Assembly: GCA_019635415.1 (NCBI GenBank)
Contig: JAHBZN010000001.1
Coordinates: forward strand, 1,302,001-1,366,000
DNA: 64,000 nucleotides
Direction of reading: 5' to 3'
Origin: Ramlibacter sp.
GTDB lineage: Bacteria > Pseudomonadota > Gammaproteobacteria > Burkholderiales > Burkholderiaceae_C
Positions 50,786 through 61,149 of the stretch are shown here, in pieces (the first letter of the stretch is position 1; every line of letters begins with the position of its first letter). The position numbers and the translations under genes were made by a program. The notes under the pieces were generated by a model. It had not been told where the DNA came from, searched no databases, and saw only the letters and a program-made list of their open reading frames with translations.

Positions 50786-52135
50786 ATGACCACGGCCCGA
50801 CTCGCGGCATTTGCCGCTGAACTGACATTTGACGACATTCCCGCCCCGGTGGTGGGCAAGACCGAGGAGTTGCTGGTCGACTGGTTCGGTTCGGCGCTGG
50901 CTGGCAAGGGCGCGCGCGCCGTCGAGACCATCGCGCGCTTCGCCGCGGCCATGGGCCCGGGCGAGGGACCTTCGGAGGTGCTGATCCACCGCAGCCGCAC
51001 CAGCCCCTATCTGGCGGCGATGGTGAATGCCGCAGCCTCGCACGTGGCCGAGCAGGACGACGTGCACAACGGGTCGGTGTTCCACCCCGCCACCATCGTG
51101 TTTCCCGTGGCGCTGGCCGTGGCACAGGCCACGGGTGCCAGCGGCCGGCGCCTGCTGGCCGCGTCGGTGGCGGGCTACGAGGTGGGCATCCGGGTGGGCG
51201 AGTTCCTGGGACGGTCGCACTACAAGGTGTTTCACACCACGGGCACGGCAGGCACGCTGGCGGCGGCCGCCACGGCGGGCCACCTGCTGGGGCTCGATGC
51301 GGCGCAGATGCAGCATGCCTTCGGGTCGGCGGGCACCCAGTCATCGGGCCTGTGGGAGTTCCTGCGCACCGCGGCCGACTCCAAGCAACTGCACACCGCG
51401 CACTCGGCCGCGGCCGGACTGATGGCGGCTTACCTGGCCCGGGAAGGCTTCACCGGCGCGGCGCAGATTCTTGAAGGCCCGCAAGGCATGGCGGCCGGCA
51501 TGTCCACCGATGCGGACCCGTCGCGCCTGGTGGACGGCCTGGGCACGCGATGGGCCACCGCGGAAACCTCTTTCAAGTACCACGCCTCGTGCCGCCACAC
51601 CCATCCCGCGGCCGATGCCCTGTTGCAGGTCATGGGCGCTCACAGCCTGCAGGCGGGGGACCTTGCCCGGGTGGTGACCCATGTCCATCAGGGCGCGATT
51701 GACGTACTCGGCCCGGTCGTCGACCCGGCGACGGTGCACCAGAGCAAGTTTTCCATGGGCACGGTGCTGGCCCTGGCGGCGCGCCATGGCCACGCGGGCC
51801 TGTCTGAGTTCGATGCCGACTTCTCCGGTCCCGACACGCGGGACCTGCGGGACAAGGTGAGCATGGAGCTGGACGCTGAAGTGGATGCCGCTTACCCGCG
51901 CCGCTGGATCGGCAAGGTCACGGTCCACACCCGTGACGGACGCGTTCTCACGGGCCGCGTGGACGAACCCAAGGGGGATCCGGGCAACACCCTGAGCCGC
52001 GAGGAGATCACCGCCAAGGCGCTGCGCCTGGCCGCCTATGGCAAGGGGGCTGATCCCGTGCAGGCGCGGGCCGCGATCGAAGCCTTGTGGCGCGTGGCCG
52101 ATGCCCCCGTGGTGGGCGGCCTGCTGACCGTATGA
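50786..52135 (+). CDS. MmgE/PrpD family protein
   Basis: Protein of 449 residues in the superfamily of 2-methylcitrate dehydratase (PrpD) and cis-aconitate decarboxylase. Conserved segments are 'ASHVAEQDDVHNGSVFHPA' (residues about 74-92), 'AGYEVGIRVGEFLG', 'FHTTGTAGTLAAAATAGHLLG' and 'FKYHASCRHTHPAADALL', with the His/Lys residues of the active site. It uses no metal or Fe-S cluster. In a cluster for C5 dicarboxylates, dehydration of a hydroxy-tricarboxylate or decarboxylation of cis-aconitate to itaconate are both conceivable. It could also be a racemase-like member of the family. Overlaps the lyase gene by 4 bp. Confidence 0.87.
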   Translation: MTTARLAAFAAELTFDDIPAPVVGKTEELLVDWFGSALAGKGARAVETIARFAAAMGPGEGPSEVLIHRSRTSPYLAAMVNAAASHVAEQDDVHNGSVFHPATIVFPVALAVAQATGASGRRLLAASVAGYEVGIRVGEFLGRSHYKVFHTTGTAGTLAAAATAGHLLGLDAAQMQHAFGSAGTQSSGLWEFLRTAADSKQLHTAHSAAAGLMAAYLAREGFTGAAQILEGPQGMAAGMSTDADPSRLVDGLGTRWATAETSFKYHASCRHTHPAADALLQVMGAHSLQAGDLARVVTHVHQGAIDVLGPVVDPATVHQSKFSMGTVLALAARHGHAGLSEFDADFSGPDTRDLRDKVSMELDAEVDAAYPRRWIGKVTVHTRDGRVLTGRVDEPKGDPGNTLSREEITAKALRLAAYGKGADPVQARAAIEALWRVADAPVVGGLLTV

Positions 52136-52995
52136 CCCCGCCGCGCGAAAGCGGCGCGCTCGCCCACGCCAGCGCGTTGCTGTTTGTGCCGGCGACCCGG
52201 CCCGAGCGCCTGGCCAAGGCGCTGGCCAGTGGCGCGGGCGCGGTCATCATGGATCTGGAGGACGCCGTGGCCGCGTCTGACAAAGCCACCGCGCGTGACG
52301 CGCTGGCTGGCGGCCTGCAGGCGCTGGATCCCGGGCACCGTGCCCGGCTGCTGCTGCGCATCAATGCGGTGGGTACACCCTGGCATGCCGAAGACGTGGC
52401 CTTGGCGACGCGCTGCATGGTCCAGGGGCTGGCGGGCGTGGTGTTGCCCAAGGCGGAGTCGGCAGCGGCGCTGGCCGATCTGGCGCGAGCGCTCGGCCCC
52501 CAGGCCGCGCTGCTGCCGCTGGTGGAGTCAGGGGCCGGGCTGGACGCCGTGGACGCATTGGCGGCGGTGCCCCAGGTGCTGAGGCTGGTGTTCGGGCACC
52601 TGGATTTCCAGCTGGACCTGGGCATGGCCAGCGGCGACGACGAACTGGAGCTGCTGCCCGTGCGGCTGGCCCTGGTGCGGGCGTCCCGGCGCGCGGGGCT
52701 GGCGGCACCCGTGGATGGCGTGACCGTGGCTGTCAACGATGCCCAGCGGCTGGCCGTCGACGCTGCCCGCTCCCGACGCCTGGGGTTCGGCGGCAAGCTC
52801 TGCATCCATCCGGCGCAGGTGGCGGCCGTCCAAGCCGCATTCGCGCCCACCCCGGCCGAACTCGACTGGGCCCGTCGCGTCATGGAGGGCGTGCAGCGGC
52901 ATGGCGACGCTGTATTCAGCCTGGACGGGCGCATGGTCGATGCGCCGGTCGTCACGCTGGCCCGCCGCACGCTGGCGCGGCACGGCGGTGCCTGA
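52132..52995 (+). CDS. CitE-like acyl-CoA lyase (HpcH/HpaI family)
   Basis: Lyase of 287 residues with a TIM-barrel fold: 'ALLFVPATRPERLAKAL' at the N-terminus, 'GAVIMDLEDAVA' with the metal-binding glutamate, 'LLRINAVGTPWHAED', 'VLPKAES' and 'GFGGKLCIHPAQV' near the end. Members include malyl-CoA and citramalyl-CoA lyases, which give acetyl-CoA plus glyoxylate or pyruvate. As last gene after a mesaconyl/itaconyl-CoA hydratase type protein, citramalyl-CoA is the favoured substrate. Start by ATGA overlap. Confidence 0.88.
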   Translation: MTPPRESGALAHASALLFVPATRPERLAKALASGAGAVIMDLEDAVAASDKATARDALAGGLQALDPGHRARLLLRINAVGTPWHAEDVALATRCMVQGLAGVVLPKAESAAALADLARALGPQAALLPLVESGAGLDAVDALAAVPQVLRLVFGHLDFQLDLGMASGDDELELLPVRLALVRASRRAGLAAPVDGVTVAVNDAQRLAVDAARSRRLGFGGKLCIHPAQVAAVQAAFAPTPAELDWARRVMEGVQRHGDAVFSLDGRMVDAPVVTLARRTLARHGGA

Positions 52996-53162
52996 AGCCT
53001 GCCAGACCGTCGCTTTGCGACCGCGCAACCCAAGTTAACCAGACAGTTACAGGAATCGCGGATGATTCTGCTTGCGCGGCCCGACGCCGCGCGCCGGCGT
53101 CTGTCTGCCCCAGTCTGACGTGCCGGTGACGGCCTCCGCAGAAGAAGGACAGAAGGACACCC

Positions 53163-54773
53163 ATGGATTCCAAATCGCCCGAGTCGCCCCCGGTTTCCGT
53201 GCCCCCAACGGCAAGGCCCCCGCATCGCATCAGCCGCAGAGCCACGCTCATCGGGGCGCTCGTCGCGCTGCTCGTGGTGGGAGGCGTGGGCTGGCTGGCC
53301 TGGCACCTGACGCACCGCGACACCGCCGCCCCGGCGGGCCCCTTCGGGCCCGGAGGCGGTCGCCCGGGCGGCGCCCGGGGGGGCACGACGGTCGGGGTGG
53401 CTGCCGCTGCCCAGTCGGATATCCCGGTGACGCTGGAGGCCCTGGGCACCGTGACACCCCAGGCCACGGTGCGCGTCCGGGCACAGGTCTCGGGCATCCT
53501 GCAGCAGGTGCTGTTCAAGGAGGGACAGACCGTCAGCAAGGGGCAGTTGCTGGCCGTCATCGACCCCCGGCCCTTCGAGCTTGCCTTGCAGCAGGCGGGC
53601 GGCCAGCGCCAGCGTGACGAGGCCCAACTCGAGGCGGCCCGCGTCACCCTGCAGCGCTACAACACCCTGCTGGCGCAGGACTCGATCGCGCGGCAGGACG
53701 TGGACACCCAGGCCGCGCTGGTCAAGCAGCTGGCGGCGGCGGCCCAGATCTCCCGGGCCAGTGAAGGCACGGCGCGACTGAACCTCGACTACACCCGGAT
53801 CACGGCCCCGATCGCCGGGCGCGTGGGCCTGCGCACCGTGGATGTGGGCAACCTCGTCAGTTCGGGCGACACCAATGGCGTGGTCCTGATCACCCAGGTA
53901 TCGCCCATCGACGTGGCGTTCTCGGTGCCGCAGGACATGGCCGCCACGCTGCAGCACAGCGCGGGCGCGGCCCTCCCGGTCAAGGTGCTGGACCGCACAC
54001 GCAGCGTGGTGCTGGCCACCGGCACCTTTGCTGCCCTGGACAACCAGATCGACGTGCAGACGGGCACCGTCAAGGCCAAGGCGAAGTTTGGCAATGCCAA
54101 TCTCGCGCTGTTTCCCAGCCAGTTCGTCAATGTCCAGATCCAGCTCAAGACGGTCGAGGGGGCCGTGGTGGTGCCGGTTTCCGCAGTGCGTACCGGCGCC
54201 AATGGCGACTATGTCTTCGTGCTCAAGGAAGACCGAACGGTCACCCTCCGCTCCGTGACCCGGGGGCAGGCCACCGTGGACAAGGTGCAGATCACCAGCG
54301 GCCTGCAGATGGGTGAGCGGGTCATCACCGAAGGCGCGGACCGCCTGCGCGAGGGCTCGCGCGTGCAGTTGCAGGGTGATGCGCCGGGGGCGGGCGGTCG
54401 GTCCGGCGCCCGCCGACCGGGTGGGGCCGCGGGGGCGCAGCCCGCGGCTTCAGCCGCAGCAGGCGGCCCCACGCGCGATGCGTCACCCGCCGGGGCCCGC
54501 GTACCGGCTGCCGCAGGCCCTTCATCCCCTCGGCCGTCGGGCTCCGCGGCGGGCGCCGCGCCTGCAGCGGCGGCCCCCGCAGGGGTGCCCTTGCCCACGG
54601 CAGAGCAGCGCAAGCGCATGCTCGACGCGGTACGCGATGAGCCCGAGCAGCTGGAGCGCCGGCGCCGTTTCCTCGAAGCCCTCGATCGCGGCGAGCCCGC
54701 GGCGCTGGACCGCTGGCAGCAGATGGTGGAGCGCCGGCGGGCCGCGGCCGGGCAGGGCGGGGCCGCGCAATGA
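53163..54773 (+). CDS. mdtA: RND efflux periplasmic adaptor, MdtA-like, with long C-terminal extension
   Basis: Membrane-fusion protein of 536 residues linking inner-membrane pump and outer-membrane channel. It has one N-terminal anchor helix ('LIGALVALLVVGGVGWLAW'), a lipoyl/hairpin region ('LEALGTVTPQATVRVRAQVSG', 'QVLFKEGQTVSKGQLLAVID') and beta-barrel domains up to about residue 405. After that comes a roughly 130-residue Ala/Pro/Gly-rich linker ending in a charged helix ('PLPTAEQRKRMLDAVRDEPEQ', shown here in part), absent from E. coli MdtA (about 415 residues). AGAAGGAC ribosome-binding site. The 167 bp upstream hold a GACGCC/GGCGTC dyad (53083-53101) and no recognised regulator site. 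Confidence 0.92.
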   Translation: MDSKSPESPPVSVPPTARPPHRISRRATLIGALVALLVVGGVGWLAWHLTHRDTAAPAGPFGPGGGRPGGARGGTTVGVAAAAQSDIPVTLEALGTVTPQATVRVRAQVSGILQQVLFKEGQTVSKGQLLAVIDPRPFELALQQAGGQRQRDEAQLEAARVTLQRYNTLLAQDSIARQDVDTQAALVKQLAAAAQISRASEGTARLNLDYTRITAPIAGRVGLRTVDVGNLVSSGDTNGVVLITQVSPIDVAFSVPQDMAATLQHSAGAALPVKVLDRTRSVVLATGTFAALDNQIDVQTGTVKAKAKFGNANLALFPSQFVNVQIQLKTVEGAVVVPVSAVRTGANGDYVFVLKEDRTVTLRSVTRGQATVDKVQITSGLQMGERVITEGADRLREGSRVQLQGDAPGAGGRSGARRPGGAAGAQPAASAAAGGPTRDASPAGARVPAAAGPSSPRPSGSAAGAAPAAAAPAGVPLPTAEQRKRMLDAVRDEPEQLERRRRFLEALDRGEPAALDRWQQMVERRRAAAGQGGAAQ

Positions 54774-54816
54774 TGCGCAGCAGCCCTGACCTGCCTTCCT
54801 GGACGCGGAGGCCCTG

Positions 54817-57800
54817 ATGTCGCCGTCGCGCCCCTTCATCCAGCGGCCCGTGGCGACCTCGCTGCTGATGCTGGCCATCGTGCTGGCCGGTCTCGTGGGG
54901 CTCAAGTTCCTGCCGCTGTCAGCGCTGCCGCAAGTGGACTACCCGACCATCCAGGTCCAGACGCTGTACCCCGGTGCAAGCCCGGAAGTCATGGCCCAGA
55001 CCGTCACGGCGCCGCTGGAGCGCCAGTTCGGCCAGATGGCCGGGCTGGCCCGCATGGGGTCCACCAGCGCGGCGGGGGTCTCCATCGTCACCCTGCAATT
55101 TGGCCTGGGGCTCGCCCTGGACGTCGCGGAGCAGCAGGTGCAGGCGGCCATCAACGCGGGGGGCTCGCTGTTGCCGGCCGACCTGCCCGCGCCGCCGGTG
55201 TACGCCAAGGTCAATCCGGCCGACGCGCCGGTGCTCACGCTGGCCATCACCTCGGATGCGCTGCCCCTGACCGAGGTGCAGAACCTCGTCAACACCCGGC
55301 TGGCGCTCAAGATCAGCCAGGTCTCCGGGGTGGGCCTGGTGACCCTGTCGGGCGGCCAGCGGCCGGCCGTGCGGATCCAGGCCGACACCCGGGCCCTGGC
55401 GTCGTACGGCCTCACGCTGGACACCCTGCGCACCGCGATCGCGGCCGCCAATGCCAATGGGGCCAAGGGCAGCATCGATGGTCCGACGCGGGCCTACACC
55501 ATCAACTCGAACGACCAACTGCTGGCCGCCGAGGACTACAGCAGCCTGGTGCTCGCCTACCGCAACAACGCGCCGGTGCGCCTGCGCGACGTGGCCCAGG
55601 TGGTGCAGAGCGCTGAAAACATCAAGCTCGGCGCCTGGTCCGTGGCGTCAGGCCAGCTTCGGCCCGCCATCATCCTCAATGTCCAGCGCCAGCCCGGCGC
55701 CAACGTCATTGCCACGGTCGACGCCATCAAGCAGCGCCTGCCCGAACTCACGGCGGGCCTGCCGCCCGCGCTCAAGGTGGACGTCCTGTCGGACCGCACC
55801 ACGGGCATCCGGACCTCGGTTCACCACGTCCAGATCGAGCTCCTGCTGGCGGTGGTGCTGGTGGTGCTGGTGATCTTTGCCTTCCTGCACAGCCTGCGCG
55901 CCACCGTCATCGCGAGCCTGGCCGTGCCCATCTCGCTGATCGGCACCTGCGGGGCCATGTACCTGATGGGCTACAGCCTGAACAACCTGTCGCTGATGGC
56001 GCTCACGATTGCCACCGGGTTTGTGGTGGACGATGCCATCGTCATGATCGAGAACATCTCGCGCCACATCGAGCAGGGCGAACCTCCGATGCTCGCGGCG
56101 CTCAAGGGGGCCACCGAGATCGGCTTCACCATCATCTCCCTCACCGTGTCACTGATCGCGGTGCTGATCCCCTTGCTGTTCATGGGGGACGTGGTGGGCC
56201 GGCTGTTCCGCGAATTCGCGGTCACGCTGGCCATCACGATCCTGATCTCGGCCGTGGTGTCGCTCACGCTGGTGCCCATGATGTCGGCGCGATGGCTGAC
56301 GGCCCATCCCGAAGGCGAATCCGGCTGGGCCGGCCGCCTGCAGCGGGGCTTTGACCGGGTGATCGGCCGCTACGACGGCCTGCTGGGCTGGGTGCTGGCG
56401 CGCCAGGGCCTCACCCTGCTGGTGGCGCTGGCCACGCTGGTGCTGACGGTGCTGCTCTACATCTGGATGCCCAAGGGGCTGTTCCCCACGCAGAACACGG
56501 GGCAGCTTCAGGCGCGGGTGGAAGCGACCCAGTCGGTGTCGTATCCGCAGATGGCGCTGTTGCAGCAGCGCGTGGCGCGCCGGCTCATGGAGGACCCTGA
56601 AGTTGCCACACTGAGCAGCTTTGTGGGCGTGGATGCCGCCAACAACACCATGCTGCACACGGGGCGCATGCTGATCAACCTCAAGACCTCGCGCGGCAGC
56701 CAGCAGGAGGTGATGGAGCGCCTGCGCCAGCGTGCCCAGGGTGTGCCGGGCGTCACGATGTATCTGCAGCCGGTGCAGGACCTGACCATCGACTCCGAGT
56801 CCGGACCCACGCAGTTCCGCTTCTCGATGGAGTCGGCCGACAACGCCACGGTGATCGAATGGGCGGGCAAGCTGGCCGCCAGGCTGCAGGAAGTGGATGC
56901 CGTGCGCAACGTGGTGTCCGATGCCGACTCGCAGGGGGCGGCGGTCTATGTGGACATCGACCGCGACACAGCCTCCCGCCTGAGCATCACCGCCTCGAGC
57001 ATCGACGAGGCCCTGTACAGCGCCTTCGGCCAGCGCATCGTGTCGACCATCTTCACCGAGACCAATCAATACCGCGTGGTGCTGGAGGCGCGGCCCGAGT
57101 CGCAGGCCTCGCCGGCTTCGCTGGGCATGGTGCAGCTGCGCACCGGCTCGGGGGACTCGACACCGCTGTCGGCGGTGGCCCGGATCAGCGAGCGCCGCGC
57201 GCCTTTGCAGATCACGCACGTGGCCCAGTATCCGGCCACCACGGTGGGCTTTGACACCGCGCCCGGGGTGTCGCTGGGCCACGCGGTGGACGCCATCCGC
57301 CAGGCCGCCAGGGACATCCATCTGCCTCCCAGCGTGACGCTGACCTTCCTCGGGGCCTCGGGCGCCTACGAGGCCTCGCTGGCCAACCAGCTCTGGCTGA
57401 TCCTGGCGGCCATTGTGTGTGTCTACATCGTGCTGGGCGTGCTGTACGAGAGCTACATCCACCCGCTCACCATCCTGTCCACGCTGCCCTCGGCGGGCGT
57501 TGGTGCGCTGCTCATGCTGATGATCACCGGCAGTGACCTGGGTGTGATCGGCATCATCGGCATCATCCTGCTCATCGGCATCGTGAAGAAGAACGCGATC
57601 ATGATGATCGACTTCGCGATCGACGCCGAACGGACCGAGGGCAAGCCCCCCCTGGAGGCGATCCGCCAGGCGGCGCTGCTGCGCTTCCGCCCCATCCTGA
57701 TGACCACGCTGGCCGCGCTGTTTGCCGCGGTTCCCCTGATGCTGGGTTGGGGCGAAGGGGCCGAGTTGCGCCGGCCCCTGGGGCTGGCGATCTTCGGCGG

Positions 57801-57918
57801 CCTGATCGTGAGCCAGCTACTTACGCTGTTCACCACGCCGGTGATCTATCTGGCGTTCGACCGGCTGGGGCGGCGCCTGCGCCGCGGCGCGCAGCGGATG
57901 GCCGGAGCGGGCGCATGA
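54817..57918 (+). CDS. mdtB: RND efflux inner-membrane transporter, MdtB-like
   Basis: Resistance-nodulation-division proton antiporter of 1033 residues, with twelve helices and two large periplasmic loops. It starts '[20 protein letters not shown]'. TM4 holds the proton-relay pair in '[16 protein letters not shown]', followed by '[19 protein letters not shown]'. The second half repeats the pattern around '[15 protein letters not shown]'. Paired MdtB/MdtC pumps form mixed trimers that export bile salts, novobiocin and similar compounds. Here the substrate is unknown. Overlaps the next pump gene by 4 bp. Confidence 0.93.
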   Translation: MSPSRPFIQRPVATSLLMLAIVLAGLVGLKFLPLSALPQVDYPTIQVQTLYPGASPEVMAQTVTAPLERQFGQMAGLARMGSTSAAGVSIVTLQFGLGLALDVAEQQVQAAINAGGSLLPADLPAPPVYAKVNPADAPVLTLAITSDALPLTEVQNLVNTRLALKISQVSGVGLVTLSGGQRPAVRIQADTRALASYGLTLDTLRTAIAAANANGAKGSIDGPTRAYTINSNDQLLAAEDYSSLVLAYRNNAPVRLRDVAQVVQSAENIKLGAWSVASGQLRPAIILNVQRQPGANVIATVDAIKQRLPELTAGLPPALKVDVLSDRTTGIRTSVHHVQIELLLAVVLVVLVIFAFLHSLRATVIASLAVPISLIGTCGAMYLMGYSLNNLSLMALTIATGFVVDDAIVMIENISRHIEQGEPPMLAALKGATEIGFTIISLTVSLIAVLIPLLFMGDVVGRLFREFAVTLAITILISAVVSLTLVPMMSARWLTAHPEGESGWAGRLQRGFDRVIGRYDGLLGWVLARQGLTLLVALATLVLTVLLYIWMPKGLFPTQNTGQLQARVEATQSVSYPQMALLQQRVARRLMEDPEVATLSSFVGVDAANNTMLHTGRMLINLKTSRGSQQEVMERLRQRAQGVPGVTMYLQPVQDLTIDSESGPTQFRFSMESADNATVIEWAGKLAARLQEVDAVRNVVSDADSQGAAVYVDIDRDTASRLSITASSIDEALYSAFGQRIVSTIFTETNQYRVVLEARPESQASPASLGMVQLRTGSGDSTPLSAVARISERRAPLQITHVAQYPATTVGFDTAPGVSLGHAVDAIRQAARDIHLPPSVTLTFLGASGAYEASLANQLWLILAAIVCVYIVLGVLYESYIHPLTILSTLPSAGVGALLMLMITGSDLGVIGIIGIILLIGIVKKNAIMMIDFAIDAERTEGKPPLEAIRQAALLRFRPILMTTLAALFAAVPLMLGWGEGAELRRPLGLAIFGGLIVSQLLTLFTTPVIYLAFDRLGRRLRRGAQRMAGAGA

Positions 57919-60900
57919 ACCTGTCAGAGCCGTTTGTGCGGCGCCCGGTGGCGACGGTGCTGCTGACCATCGGCATCGCGCTGGCGGGCATCGGCGCCTT
58001 CTTCCTGCTGCCGGTGGCGTCCCTGCCGCAGGTGGACTTTCCGGTGATTTCGGTCAGCGCCAGTCTGCCGGGGGCCAGCCCGGAGACCATGGCCACCAGC
58101 GTGGCCACGCCCCTGGAGCGCCGGCTGGGGGTGATTGCCGGCGTCAATGAAATGACCTCCAACAGCGGCAATGGCTCCTCGCGCGTCACGCTGCAGTTCA
58201 ACCTCAACCGCAACATCGACGCCGCCGCACGCGAGGTGCAGGCGGCCATCAATGCTTCCCGCGCAGACCTGCCCTCCACATTGCGCAGCAACCCGACCTA
58301 CCGCAAGGCCAATCCGTCGGCGGCGCCGGTGATCATCCTGGCCCTGACCTCGCCGAAGCGTTCGCCCGGCCAGATCTACGACGCCGTGTCGAACGTTGTG
58401 CAGCAGAAGGTCGCGCAGGTCAGCGGCGTGGGAGATGTGGAACTGGGGGGCGGCTCCCAGCCCGCGGTGCGGGTGGACCTGCTGCCGTTCGCTTTGAACA
58501 AGTACGGCATCAGCACCGAGGACGTGCGTGCCGCGCTGCAGGCGGGCAGCGTGAACCGGCCCAAGGGCGACATCGAGGTGTCCGGCCAGCGCCTGCAGAT
58601 CTACACCGGCACCGGCCCCAACGGCTCGGGCCGCACGGCGGCGGACTACAAGGGCCTGGTCGTGGCCTGGCGCAACGGCGCTTCGGTGCGCCTGTCGGAC
58701 ATTGCCGAGGTCACCGACAGCGTGGAGAACATCAACACGCTGGGCCTGTTCAACGGCGAGCGCGCAGTGATCGTGCTGGTGACGCTGCAGCCCGGTGCCA
58801 ATGTGATCGACACGGTGGACGGGGTGCGCGCGCTGTTGCCGGAATTGCAGGCCCAGTTGCCATCGGACATCAGGATCGCCGTGGCGTCCGACCGCACCAA
58901 CTCGATCCGCGCGGCGCTGCGGGAGGTGGAAATCACGCTTGCCATCGCGATCGCGCTGGTGGTGCTGGTGGTCAGTGCCTTCCTGCGCAGCGTGCGCGCC
59001 ACGTTCATTCCGGCCATTGCCACCCTCGTCTCCCTGCTCGGAACCTTCGGCGTGATGTATTTCCTGGGGTTTTCGCTCAACAACCTGAGCCTGATGGCCC
59101 TGACCGTGGCCACCGGCTTCGTGGTGGACGATGCCATCGTGGTGCTCGAAAACACCAGCCGCCATATCGAAGGCGGCATGGACCGCTTCAGGGCGGCACT
59201 GCTGGGTGCGCGCGAGGTCGGGTTCACGGTGCTGTCCATCAGCCTGTCGCTGGTGGCGGTGTTCATCCCGCTGCTGTTCATGGGCGGGCAGGTGGGCCGG
59301 CTGTTCCGCGAGTTCGCGGTGACCCTGTCGGCCGCGGTCATGATTTCCCTTCTGCTGTCGCTCACCACCACCCCCATGCTGTGCGCCTGGCTGCTCAGGC
59401 CCGGCACGCCGCAATCGCCTCCCGGACGCCTCGCACGCGGGCTGGAGCGTGGCTTTGGCTGGGTTCAGCGCGGCTATGAGCACAGCCTGGACTGGGCGCT
59501 GCACGCACGCTGGCTGGTCATGGCCATCCTGCTGGCCGTGGTGGGCCTGAACGTCTACCTGTTCACCCACGTGCCCAAGGGTTTCTTCCCGCAGCAGGAC
59601 ACGGGGCAGATCTCGGGTGGCATGCGGGCTGACCAGAGCATTTCGTTCCAGGCCATGCAGGACAAGCTGCGCCAACTGGTCGACATCATCCGCGCCGACC
59701 CGGCCGTGGACACGGTGGTCGGTTTCACCGGCGGCAGCCGACCCGGTGGCGGCTTCATGTTCATCAACCTCAAGCCCGCCTCCGAGCGCACCGACAAGGG
59801 CCAGGCGGTGATCGCGCGGCTGCGGCCCCAGCTGGCGGCCGTGACGGGCATCAGCCTGTTTCTCAATCCGGTGCAGGACCTGCGCATGGGCGGGCGCTCC
59901 AGTAACTCGACCTACCAGTACACGCTCAAGAGCGACAACGTGGCCGACCTGCGGCTGTGGGCCACCAGGCTGGCCGAGGCCATGAAGCAGCAGGGCGCGC
60001 TCGTCGACGTCGACACCGACCAGCAGGAGAACGGCGTCGAAACCTACGTCGAGGTCGACAAGGACAGCGCCGCGCGCCTGGGCATCAGTTCGCGTGACAT
60101 CGACAACGCGCTGTACAACGGCTTTGGCCAGCGCCAGGTCGCCACCATCTACGGCGAGCAGAACCAGTATCGCGTGATCATGGGCGTTGCCCCGCGCTAC
60201 ACGCGCAGCCCCGAATCGCTGAAAGACATCTATGTGCCGGTCAAATTGCCGGCAACCACCTCGGCCTCGCTGGCCTCCAGCAGCAGCGCGATCAACCCGT
60301 CGTTGCGCAACCAGTCCACCGGCCAGCCACTGAGCGCGACCGCGCGCAGCATGGTGCCGCTGTCGGCCATCGCACGCTTCTCGGAGCGGCCCACGGCCAG
60401 TTCGGTTTCGCACCAGGATGCGGAGCTGGCCACCACCATTTCCTACAACCTCGCCGATGGCGCCAACCTCGCGGATGGCCAGCAGGCCGTGCGCGATGCC
60501 GAGGCCAGCATCGCCATGCCACGCAATGTGCGCGGCAGCTTCCAGGGCACGGCGCGCGCGGCCCAGGACTCGCAGGGCGAGCAGCCACTGCTGATTCTGG
60601 CCGCCATCGTGGTGATCTACATCGTGCTGGGCGTGCTCTACGAAAGCCTGATCCACCCGGTCACCGTGCTGTCCACGCTGCCTTCCGCCGGTGTGGGAGC
60701 GGTGCTTGCGCTCATGCTGTTCAAGATGGACTTTTCCATCATGGCGCTGATCGGACTGTTCCTGCTGATCGGCATCGTCAAGAAAAACGCCATCCTGATC
60801 ATCGACTTCGCGCTGGACGCCGAACGCTCGCGCGGCCTGACCCCGCAGGCCGCCGTGCGGGAGGCCTGCCTGCTGCGTTTTCGGCCCATCCTCATGACCA

Positions 60901-61139
60901 CGCTGGCCGCCGCGCTCGGCGCGCTGCCGCTGGCCATCGGCTTCGGCGAAGGCGCCGAGCTGCGCCAGCCGCTGGGCATTGCCATCATTGGCGGGCTGAT
61001 CGCCAGCCAGGTCCTGACGCTGCTGACCACCCCGGTGGTCTATCTGCTGATGGACAAGCTGCGTCGCCGCGGCCCGCTGGAACGCGAGCTGGGCCGCCAT
61101 ACCCTGACCCCGGACGGCGCAGCGCCGCAAACCTCCTGA
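57915..61139 (+). CDS. mdtC: RND efflux inner-membrane transporter, MdtC-like
   Basis: Second pump subunit, 1074 residues, close paralogue of the preceding one ('[20 protein letters not shown]', '[16 protein letters not shown]', '[15 protein letters not shown]'). It is about 45 residues longer than E. coli MdtC. Part of the excess is a Ser/Ala/Asn-rich stretch near residues 777-810 ('[18 protein letters not shown]'), inserted in the second periplasmic loop before '[14 protein letters not shown]'. This lies in the docking or porter region and could alter substrate handling. Start by ATGA overlap with mdtB. Confidence 0.93.
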   Translation: MNLSEPFVRRPVATVLLTIGIALAGIGAFFLLPVASLPQVDFPVISVSASLPGASPETMATSVATPLERRLGVIAGVNEMTSNSGNGSSRVTLQFNLNRNIDAAAREVQAAINASRADLPSTLRSNPTYRKANPSAAPVIILALTSPKRSPGQIYDAVSNVVQQKVAQVSGVGDVELGGGSQPAVRVDLLPFALNKYGISTEDVRAALQAGSVNRPKGDIEVSGQRLQIYTGTGPNGSGRTAADYKGLVVAWRNGASVRLSDIAEVTDSVENINTLGLFNGERAVIVLVTLQPGANVIDTVDGVRALLPELQAQLPSDIRIAVASDRTNSIRAALREVEITLAIAIALVVLVVSAFLRSVRATFIPAIATLVSLLGTFGVMYFLGFSLNNLSLMALTVATGFVVDDAIVVLENTSRHIEGGMDRFRAALLGAREVGFTVLSISLSLVAVFIPLLFMGGQVGRLFREFAVTLSAAVMISLLLSLTTTPMLCAWLLRPGTPQSPPGRLARGLERGFGWVQRGYEHSLDWALHARWLVMAILLAVVGLNVYLFTHVPKGFFPQQDTGQISGGMRADQSISFQAMQDKLRQLVDIIRADPAVDTVVGFTGGSRPGGGFMFINLKPASERTDKGQAVIARLRPQLAAVTGISLFLNPVQDLRMGGRSSNSTYQYTLKSDNVADLRLWATRLAEAMKQQGALVDVDTDQQENGVETYVEVDKDSAARLGISSRDIDNALYNGFGQRQVATIYGEQNQYRVIMGVAPRYTRSPESLKDIYVPVKLPATTSASLASSSSAINPSLRNQSTGQPLSATARSMVPLSAIARFSERPTASSVSHQDAELATTISYNLADGANLADGQQAVRDAEASIAMPRNVRGSFQGTARAAQDSQGEQPLLILAAIVVIYIVLGVLYESLIHPVTVLSTLPSAGVGAVLALMLFKMDFSIMALIGLFLLIGIVKKNAILIIDFALDAERSRGLTPQAAVREACLLRFRPILMTTLAAALGALPLAIGFGEGAELRQPLGIAIIGGLIASQVLTLLTTPVVYLLMDKLRRRGPLERELGRHTLTPDGAAPQTS

Positions 61140-61149
61140 GCCCCGCCCT

